A stretch of DNA of 64,000 nucleotides from an uncultured Alistipes sp. (GTDB lineage: Bacteria; Bacteroidota; Bacteroidia; Bacteroidales; Rikenellaceae): contig CAMWTS010000008.1 in NCBI GenBank assembly GCA_947177225.1, positions 1 to 64,000 of the forward strand, written 5' to 3'. A program made the position numbers and the translations under genes. Of this stretch, positions 56,699-64,000 are shown piece after piece (the stretch's first letter is position 1; each line of letters opens with the position of its first letter). Under the pieces are notes generated by a model that did not search any database, was not told the DNA's origin, and saw only the letters and a program-made list of their open reading frames with translations.

Positions 56699-56844
56699 AT
56701 TATTAAGGTATTTATAGGTAATATTTAACACTTGCGTATCGTAAAGTAAATTTACGAAAAAATCTCCGAACTTCCAAATTATCAATCGCATAAAGGGAAG
56801 GTCGCCCTTCCCTTTATCGACTCAAACATATATCGGTCAAAAGG

Positions 56845-59800
56845 TTAGGCCCACTTAACCAACGCAAAGTCCATTCTGTAAGGCAGATGCTCGTTGCGAG
56901 GATATACACGCAGCGCCACATCGAACGAGCCTGTACGCTGGGGAGCATAGTCCAGAGCCAGCACCACGGTGCTGCCGTCGACCGACTGCAACTCCAACTG
57001 ACGCGTCTCCACGACATTGGCACCCTGTCCGGCCTCTATCTGCTTGGCCACGACCAGCTCGGCACCGATATCCTCCGGCGAGAGGTTGGCCAGATCGAGC
57101 GTGATCTCGAAGCGATACTTCGAACCAACGAATATTGCCTCGCTCTCGATCTCGGCACGCTTCACATCGAGGATCTTCACCGAATCCCACGCCGCCGACA
57201 CCTTGCGTTTCCAGGCGGCGATGCGACGTGCCAGCATATAGTTGTCGGCGAGCATCAGCTCCTTGCGTGCGGCGAGCTTGTTGTAGAATCGCTCCTCGTA
57301 ATCAATCAGCATGCGGTTGGTCGTGAAGTTCGACGCGATATCGGCCACACAACGCTTGACCGAAGCCACCCAATTATGAGGTATGCCGTCCTTGGCGCGA
57401 TCGTAGTAGAGCGGCACGATCTGCTCCTCGATCGTATTGTATATCATCTCGGCGTCGAGCTCGTCCTGATAGCCCTGATCGGCATATGTACGCTCCATGG
57501 GCAGACACCAGCCGGCATCTTTCTTATAGCCCTCGACCCACCAGCCGTCGAGCACCGAGAACTGCATTACACCGTTCATTACGCACTTCTCGCCCGACGT
57601 ACCCGAAGCCTCCAACGGACGGGTCGGCGTATTTAACCACACATCGACACCCTGCACCATGCGACGGGCAAGCTCCATATCGTAGTTCTGCAAGAAGAGT
57701 ATCTTGCCCACGAACTGCGGCATGGCCGACACTTCGACGATGCGCTTTATCAGATCCTGGCCGGGCTTGTCGTTGGGGTGAGCCTTGCCCGCGAAGATGA
57801 ACTGCACGGGGTGCTCCTTGTTATTGACGATTGCCGAGAGACGATCGAGATTGGTAAAGAGCAGGTATGCACGCTTATAGGTTGCGAAGCGACGGGCAAA
57901 GCCGATAGTAAGTACATCGGGCTTGATGCCCTCCACGACCTGAACCATCTGGCGCGGCGACTCCAAACGCACCTGCGTAGGATCGCTGAAACGCTTGCGA
58001 ATGTGATCGATCAGGCGGGTCTTCAACGCCATGCGCTCGCGCCACAGCGTCTCGTCTTCGATCTCGTGCACCTTCTGCCATGCCGGTATATTATAGGTAT
58101 GTCCCTCGAAGCCTTCGGGGAAATACTTCGCATAGAGACGGCGCAAATTCGATGCCGTCCACGTCGGGAAGTGCACACCGTTGGTGACATATCCGATATG
58201 AAGCTCGTTCTTGAAGTATCCCGGCCACATATTGCCCAAAATATCTTTCGACACCTCGCCATGCAGCCACGACACGCCGTTAACCTCCTGCGAGAGGTTG
58301 CATGCCAGCACCGACATCGAGAACTTCTCGTTCGGATCGCTGGGGTTGGTCTTGCCGAGGTTGATGAACTGATCCCACGTTATGCCCAGCACATCGGGAT
58401 AATGCGACATATACTGGCGCAACATCGCTTCGGGGAATGCGTCGTGACCGGCCGGCACGGGCGTATGGGTCGTAAAGAGCGACGAGCTGCGGACAACCTC
58501 CAACGCCTCCGAGAACGACAGACGTTTCTTGGCGATGAGGTTGCGGATACGCTCGATGCCGATAAATGCAGCATGACCCTCGTTGCAGTGATATACCTGC
58601 TGCTTGATACCCATCTTCACCAGCGCGCGGATACCGCCCACACCGAGCAGGATCTCCTGCTTCAAACGATTCTCCCAGTCGCCGCCGTAGAGATAATATG
58701 TCACCTGACGATCCTCTTCGAGGTTGGCCTCGTAGTCGGCATCGAGCAGGAACAGATCGGTGCGTCCCACCTGACACTTCCACACGCGAGCCGAAAGCGA
58801 ACGGCCGGGGAAGGCGATCTGTATGCTGATCCAGTTGCCGTCCTCGTCACGCACGGGCGAGATGGGCAGCTTGAAGAAGTTCTGAGCCTCGTATGTAGCC
58901 TCCTGCGCTCCCTGAGACGAGAGTCGCTGAGTGAAATAGCCGTAGCGATAGAGCAGACCCACAGCAACCATCGGTACATTGCGATCCGACGCCTCTTTAA
59001 GATAGTCGCCTGCGAGAATACCCAGACCGCCCGAATAGATCTTCAACGACGAGTGCAAACCGTACTCCATCGAGAAGTATGCGATCTTGGCCGATTCGGG
59101 CGACGGCTTCTCCGACATGTATTCGGTGAACTGAGCATACACCTCGTCCATCTTTTCGAGGAAACCGGCATCGGTCGAGAGCTGCGCAAGACGCTCCACA
59201 GAGAGCTTGTCGAGCAGCACGATGGGATTGCGATCCACCTCGACCCACAGCTTCTCGTCGGCATACTCGAACAGGTCGCGAGCAGCCGGAGTCCAGCACC
59301 ACCAAAGGTTGCGAGCCAGCTCCTCCAACGGTTTCAGACGCTCGGGAATGCTCTTCTCGACCATCAGACGATGCCATGAAGGACGGTTCGAGGTGAGCTG
59401 CTGACGCACGAAATTGATCTGCTCGTCCTTGGCTCCGCCGTCAAGCACGACACGGTTGGTACGCGATATGGAGTTGTCGATAGCCTCTTCGTAGGCCTTC
59501 TCGTACTCGGCGTAGAGCTTCGACCAGAGTGCCGTATGCGACACCTCGACAGCCGATACGCTAAGCGACGAGTAATCCCCGGTCGACAGACCGAGATAGC
59601 GCTTGATCGTATCGGTAATCTCCAATGCCACCTCGCGCTCGTTGTAGTCGTCGCGACGTATTACGTCCACACCGCCGTGATGAGACTGTTTCGAAACCCA
59701 CATGCCGAAACCCGACAATGTAGTGGTTACGGTCGGCACGCCGAATGCCACCGATTCCAGCGGAGTGTAGCCCCACGGCTCGTAGTAAGATGCGAACACC

Positions 59801-61092
59801 GTAAGATCCATGCCCGAGAACAGGTCGTAGTAAGGCATGTTGAAGATACCGTCGTTGCCGGTAAGATAGGTAGGCACGAACAACACCTTCACGCGCGACG
59901 ATTTGGTCGAGAGTATGCTGCCCTCGATGCTCTGGCACACGGCGTCCCACGCCTCGTTCTCTATGTTGTGCGTCAGGAAACGCTTCTGCGACGGGTCGAT
60001 CGGCTTCGATGGATCCTGCAAATGCGCCTGCAAATCGACACGCATACCCACCGTCGCAGCCGGCACGGCTATGACAGCAAGCACCTCGCGGTCGTCCGTA
60101 TCTCGCACGGCCAGCTGCTTCAAGGCTTCCAGGAATACGTCGATACCCTTGTTGCGGAACTCATAGCGGCCGCTTGTAGCCACGATCAGCGGCTCCTTCT
60201 CGAACTTGTGATCCCATGCAGCCTCGGCCACAGCGATGATCTTCTTGCGCGCCAGACGGCGTTTCTCGGCCAGCACACCGGCCTCAGGTACGAAGCCGTT
60301 ATCGAAGCCGTTGGGAGTAATGCGGGTTACCTCTCTGCCCAACAGATACTTGCACTCATTGGCCGTAATATCGCTCACCGTAAGGAAAGCATCGGCATAT
60401 GTGGCCGCAGCCTTCTCTATCGAATGCTTGGCCAAAACGTTGAACTGACGCGCCAGGTCGTCGGCATTGAACTTGTGCAGATCGTTGTAGAGCGGCAGAC
60501 GATTGCCGGCAATGCAGCGGCCGATGACCGTGGCATGAGTCGAAAATACCGTAGCCACGTAGGGCGCATTGTTGCGCAGATGCAGGCTGCCGGCCGAAGT
60601 CATCCACTCGTGGAAATGAGCCACGACCTTGTCCGTTGCCGCACAGAAGTGCTCTACATAAGAGGTGATTACCTCTCCTGCGGCATAACCGAACAGCACC
60701 GGCTCGATGTAGTCCCACTGACCCGATATCGAATCGACATGATACACGTCCCACAGCTTCTTCAATATCTCGTCTTTCTGACCGAAGAACGATTTGAAAT
60801 CGACGAGTATGGCTATGGGCGAGCTTTCGATCTTCCAGCGACCTATACGCACACGTATACCGGTGGCATACAACGCCTCACGCCATGCGCTCATCAGCGT
60901 CACGTCCTCGTCGAATTCGGGATTGCCCCCGTCCTGCGTGAAATCGGGACCGATGGTTATGTATTTATCGCCCATGCGGCTAACTACGGTCGAGGCCTTG
61001 GTGGCAATCACCGTATGTATTCCGCCGACCTTGTTGCAAACCTCCCAACTTACCTCAAAGAGAAAATCGGGACTCAGATTGACATTACTCAT
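56845..61092 (-). CDS. Fusion protein: N-terminal GT3-type glycogen synthase + C-terminal alpha-glucan phosphorylase
   Basis: N-terminus FEVSWEVCNKVGGIHTVIATKAS and PYYDLFSGMDLTVFASYYEPWGYTPLESVAFGVPTVTTTLSGFG (eukaryotic-type glycogen synthase); from about residue 570 ERLKPLEELARNLWWCWTPAARDLF...IAYFSMEYGLHSSLKIYSGGLGILAGDYLKEASD...VYHCNEGHAAFIGIERI (DUF3417/alpha-glucan phosphorylase). Confidence 0.93.
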   Translation of the reverse strand: MSNVNLSPDFLFEVSWEVCNKVGGIHTVIATKASTVVSRMGDKYITIGPDFTQDGGNPEFDEDVTLMSAWREALYATGIRVRIGRWKIESSPIAILVDFKSFFGQKDEILKKLWDVYHVDSISGQWDYIEPVLFGYAAGEVITSYVEHFCAATDKVVAHFHEWMTSAGSLHLRNNAPYVATVFSTHATVIGRCIAGNRLPLYNDLHKFNADDLARQFNVLAKHSIEKAAATYADAFLTVSDITANECKYLLGREVTRITPNGFDNGFVPEAGVLAEKRRLARKKIIAVAEAAWDHKFEKEPLIVATSGRYEFRNKGIDVFLEALKQLAVRDTDDREVLAVIAVPAATVGMRVDLQAHLQDPSKPIDPSQKRFLTHNIENEAWDAVCQSIEGSILSTKSSRVKVLFVPTYLTGNDGIFNMPYYDLFSGMDLTVFASYYEPWGYTPLESVAFGVPTVTTTLSGFGMWVSKQSHHGGVDVIRRDDYNEREVALEITDTIKRYLGLSTGDYSSLSVSAVEVSHTALWSKLYAEYEKAYEEAIDNSISRTNRVVLDGGAKDEQINFVRQQLTSNRPSWHRLMVEKSIPERLKPLEELARNLWWCWTPAARDLFEYADEKLWVEVDRNPIVLLDKLSVERLAQLSTDAGFLEKMDEVYAQFTEYMSEKPSPESAKIAYFSMEYGLHSSLKIYSGGLGILAGDYLKEASDRNVPMVAVGLLYRYGYFTQRLSSQGAQEATYEAQNFFKLPISPVRDEDGNWISIQIAFPGRSLSARVWKCQVGRTDLFLLDADYEANLEEDRQVTYYLYGGDWENRLKQEILLGVGGIRALVKMGIKQQVYHCNEGHAAFIGIERIRNLIAKKRLSFSEALEVVRSSSLFTTHTPVPAGHDAFPEAMLRQYMSHYPDVLGITWDQFINLGKTNPSDPNEKFSMSVLACNLSQEVNGVSWLHGEVSKDILGNMWPGYFKNELHIGYVTNGVHFPTWTASNLRRLYAKYFPEGFEGHTYNIPAWQKVHEIEDETLWRERMALKTRLIDHIRKRFSDPTQVRLESPRQMVQVVEGIKPDVLTIGFARRFATYKRAYLLFTNLDRLSAIVNNKEHPVQFIFAGKAHPNDKPGQDLIKRIVEVSAMPQFVGKILFLQNYDMELARRMVQGVDVWLNTPTRPLEASGTSGEKCVMNGVMQFSVLDGWWVEGYKKDAGWCLPMERTYADQGYQDELDAEMIYNTIEEQIVPLYYDRAKDGIPHNWVASVKRCVADIASNFTTNRMLIDYEERFYNKLAARKELMLADNYMLARRIAAWKRKVSAAWDSVKILDVKRAEIESEAIFVGSKYRFEITLDLANLSPEDIGAELVVAKQIEAGQGANVVETRQLELQSVDGSTVVLALDYAPQRTGSFDVALRVYPRNEHLPYRMDFALVKWA

Positions 61093-61504
61093 ACTCCGTT
61101 ATTTTTATTTATTAATTATTTGCAGAAATATTTTCCCGTGCAAAGGTAATACAAATATTTAATAAAGGGCAACCTTTTTAAAATTATTTAATAACTTTTT
61201 CAGACAAATGCTCCGCTACCGCTCTCTGGCCGGCATTCGGTACCTAAAATTTAATCTTTCCGTAACATAGCTCACCCGACCCATCAGCAAAAGATATGCA
61301 AAAACAGATACTCCGCACCGACAATAAGAACAATTCCCCGCCCCATATGCCAACCGCCGGACACAACCCGCTCCAAGCCCCATTTCACCCATTCGGTCTT
61401 CAAAGCCCGACTCCACACGTGCAATATTTCGCACCCATGCACTACACAAAACATGATGACAAACACCCTGCATGCCACGCTATAAAATATTCGACAGCCC
61501 TCTG

Positions 61505-61945
61505 CAATATGACAAGTCGAACGAATGTGAGACATCTGGGGGGGGGTGCAGAATGTATAAAAACAGTGGAAATCGCCGCGCACAAACTCTTAACTGTGCT
61601 TAGAACAGCACCGGCCTGTCACTCCGAGGAGCAACGCAGTTGCGACGTGGGAGTCTCGCCATTAGCAATTGTCACTCCGAGGAGCCGCAGGCGACGTGGG
61701 AGTCTCTTCTGAATCGCCACTCCGAGGAGCCAAAGGCGACGTGGGAGTCTCGCAGGCGGGTGCGCAGTTTGCCGCACCAAAAGAGATTCTCACGTCGGAC
61801 GTGCCGTCCTCCTCAGAATGACAAACACGTAATGTCATGTCGAACGAACGTGAGACATCTGGGAAAGACAAGACCGGCAGCATGTTAAAAGACAGAGGAA
61901 ATCGTCCCGCACAGATTTCTCTCTCTCGCTCGAAATGACATAACA
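61505..61945. repeat. Intergenic island 7: family A short hairpin repeats
   Basis: TGTCACTCCGAGGAGCAACGCAGTTGCGACGTGGGAGTCTC, TGTCACTCCGAGGAGCCGCAGGCGACGTGGGAGTCTC and others, ending in the CGAAATGACA unit. Confidence 0.9.
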
Positions 61946-61978
61946 ATGGAAATAGCCAACCAAGAACCACCAACCATC

Positions 61979-62101
61979 TTTTTCGTCAAAAGGCGTTAGT
62001 TACAAGCCGCACGTGAAAAATCCGCAGATGGGCTGTACTTGACGTACTGCCCATTTGCGGATTAGAACGAGGCGCAGTAAATGACGCCTTTTCACGAAAA
62101 A
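61979..62101 (+). repeat. Family B long-hairpin element, copy 7
   Basis: Outer TTTTTCGTCAAAAGGCGTTAGT / AATGACGCCTTTTCACGAAAAA; middle AATCCGCAGATGGGC (62019-62033) / GCCCATTTGCGGATT (62049-62063); apex GTACTTGACGTACT. Confidence 0.92.
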
Positions 62102-62105
62102 GAAA

Positions 62106-64000
62106 CTATCGCAGGAACAACAACTCCCTATACTTGGGCAACGGCCAAAGCTGATCGTCGACAATCTCTTCGAGCTTATCGATATGAGTGCGAATATCGT
62201 CGAGATAGAGAGCCACGGTGTCGTGATAGGCAATGGCCTTGGCACGCTCGCCAGAGAGACGGTTGGCAACCTTGCGTGCATCGATCATCTCGCCGCAGAG
62301 GGTCTGAATGGCTGCGGTATGCGACTGTATGCGTTTGATAAGTTCGATGTCGGAGGTGGCGGGAATACCGAGCTCTTTCATCTTGTAGGCCTTGTCGAGC
62401 AGCATACCCTCGTATTTGGAGGCAATGGGCAAGATATGGTTCATAGCCAGGTCGCCCAGCACACGCGCCTCGATCTGTATCTTTTTCGTGTATGTCTCCC
62501 ACTTGACCTCCGTGCGCGCCTCGACCTCGACACGGTTATATACGCCCATGCGTTCGAACATCTCCACGGTAGCCTTGTCGAGATAGCGGTCGAAGATGAG
62601 CGGCGTGGAGGTCTCACAGTCGAGCCCGCGCGCAGCGGCCTCGGCTTTCCACTCTTCGGAGTAGCCGTTGCCATCGAAATGTATCGGCCGACTCTGCTTT
62701 ATCATGCGCTTCAATACTTCATATATGGCGCGCTCCTTACGCTTGCCCGACTCGATGAGAGCATCGACCTCGCGTTTGAAGTCGGTGAGCTGCTCGGCAA
62801 CGATCGTATTGAGAACGATCATAGCCTCGGCGCAGTTGTCCGACGAACCCACAGCGCGGAACTCGAATCGATTGCCGGTGAAGGCGAAAGGCGAGGTGCG
62901 GTTGCGGTCGGTGTTATCGAGGAAGATGCTCGGTATGTGCTGCACACCGCTCATCTTGAACACATTCTTGGCATCGAAGCGGATCGTGTCGTCGCTCTTG
63001 CTATGCTCCAACTTGTCGAGCACGGTCGATATTTGCGAACCGAGGAAGGTCGAGATAATGGCCGGCGGAGCCTCGTTGGCACCCAGACGATGGGCGTTGG
63101 TGGCACTCATGATGGAGGCTTTGAGCAACCCGTTGTGACGGTGCACGGCCGATATGACATTCACCAGGAAGGTGATGAATTGCAGATTCTCGGCAGGAGT
63201 TCGGCCGGGGCCGATGAGATTCACCCCAGTGTCGGTGCCGATCGACCAGTTGCAGTGCTTGCCCGAACCGTTGATGCCCTTGAATGGTTTTTCGTGCAGC
63301 AGCACACGGAAATTGTGGCGGCGCGCCACCTTGTCCATAACGGTCATCAGCAGCTGATTATGGTCGTTGGCCAGATTGGTCTGCTCGTATACCGGAGCCA
63401 GTTCGAACTGATTGGGAGCCACCTCGTTGTGGCGCGTCTTCAACGGAATGCCAAGCATCAGACACTCATACTCCAAGTCGCGCATAAACGACATCACGCG
63501 CTCGGGTATGGCACCGAAATAGTGATCCTCCAACTGCTGGTTCTTGGCCGACTCGTGCCCCATCAAAGTACGCCCCGTAAGCATCAGATCGGGACGCACC
63601 GCCCACAGACTCTCGTCGACGAGGAAATACTCCTGCTCCCAGCCCAGATACGAAAACACCCTCTCCACCGATTTGTCGAAATAGCGGCACACCTCGGTGG
63701 CGGCACGATCGATGGCCGAAATAGAGCGCAGCAGAGGCATCTTATAGTCGAGAGCCTCGCCCGTATATGAAATGAATATGGTCGGGATACACAGCGTCGT
63801 ACCGACGATGAATGCCGGCGAGGCAGGATCCCATGCCGAGTAGCCGCGCGCCTCGAACGTATTGCGTATGCCGCCGTTGGGAAACGACGATGCGTCCGGC
63901 TCCTGCTGCACCAGCAGCTTGCCCGAGAACTCCTCCAACACTCCCCCGTCGGGATCCGGTTCCGAGAACGAGTCGTGCTTCTCGGCCGTACCGCCGGTCA
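62106..64000 (-). CDS. glnN: Type III glutamine synthetase, C-terminal part (N-terminus beyond window end)
   Basis: QQEYFLVDESLWAVRPDLMLTGRTLMG, RHNEVAPNQFELAPVYEQTNLANDHNQLLM, GINGSGKHCNWSIGTDTG; frame stays open to position 64000. Confidence 0.96.
   Translation of the reverse strand, partial: TGGTAEKHDSFSEPDPDGGVLEEFSGKLLVQQEPDASSFPNGGIRNTFEARGYSAWDPASPAFIVGTTLCIPTIFISYTGEALDYKMPLLRSISAIDRAATEVCRYFDKSVERVFSYLGWEQEYFLVDESLWAVRPDLMLTGRTLMGHESAKNQQLEDHYFGAIPERVMSFMRDLEYECLMLGIPLKTRHNEVAPNQFELAPVYEQTNLANDHNQLLMTVMDKVARRHNFRVLLHEKPFKGINGSGKHCNWSIGTDTGVNLIGPGRTPAENLQFITFLVNVISAVHRHNGLLKASIMSATNAHRLGANEAPPAIISTFLGSQISTVLDKLEHSKSDDTIRFDAKNVFKMSGVQHIPSIFLDNTDRNRTSPFAFTGNRFEFRAVGSSDNCAEAMIVLNTIVAEQLTDFKREVDALIESGKRKERAIYEVLKRMIKQSRPIHFDGNGYSEEWKAEAAARGLDCETSTPLIFDRYLDKATVEMFERMGVYNRVEVEARTEVKWETYTKKIQIEARVLGDLAMNHILPIASKYEGMLLDKAYKMKELGIPATSDIELIKRIQSHTAAIQTLCGEMIDARKVANRLSGERAKAIAYHDTVALYLDDIRTHIDKLEEIVDDQLWPLPKYRELLFLR

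Noticed and set aside
56794-56817. Palindrome AAAGGGAAGG-TCG-CCCTTCCCTTT as a terminator of the fusion gene
   Set aside because: It is a hairpin between two minus-strand genes but lacks a convincing T-tract; direction and function cannot be assigned.
57778-61149. Long plus-strand ORFs (533 and 537 aa) antisense to the synthase-phosphorylase fusion; likewise 62184-63770 and 54824-56695
   Set aside because: Same shadow-ORF effect; the minus-strand proteins are clearly homologous to known enzymes.

Overview
The window is a contiguous bacterial chromosome segment that looks like Bacteroidales. The basis is TAnnTTTG-type -7 promoter boxes, an Rnf operon, a DUF4837 protein, type III glutamine synthetase and ackA-ptb-buk; an Alistipes/Rikenellaceae-like origin is a guess. 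It is gene-dense and mostly housekeeping: yidC, pyrG, a DUF349 protein, a response regulator, ackA-ptb-buk, aroQ, a flippase, thiL, argR, queE, hpt, rnfBCDGEA, nadE, a Nif3-like protein, an RsmB/F-like methyltransferase, a deoxynucleoside kinase, a GH3-family protein, trkA, galK/galM, a GH2 enzyme, cysQ, rplU-rpmA-rpmI-rplT, an ABC/GntR cassette, a polysaccharide deacetylase, ubiX, efp, a glycogen cluster with a 1415-aa synthase-phosphorylase fusion, and glnN (truncated by the window end). I see no rRNA, tRNA, CRISPR array or transposase. The signal the genes do not explain is a set of seven intergenic islands, roughly 7-17 kb apart, built from two repeat families. Family B has 13 copies of a ~120-nt long imperfect hairpin, all in the same orientation. 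Its outer and middle stems change sequence between copies while keeping pairing. It has a GUACU...GUACU apex and one position that is G-U in all 12 copies where both arms can be read. In all seven islands the last copy ends 0-20 nt from the stop codon of a minus-strand gene. Family A consists of 30-45-nt hairpins with conserved internal-loop sequence and a freely varying, compensated apical helix. These repeats are the best candidate here for an undescribed structured-RNA or ssDNA-hairpin system. A second candidate is a three-gene operon encoding a degenerate receiver domain, a HEAT-repeat membrane protein and a degenerate GT2-like membrane protein.
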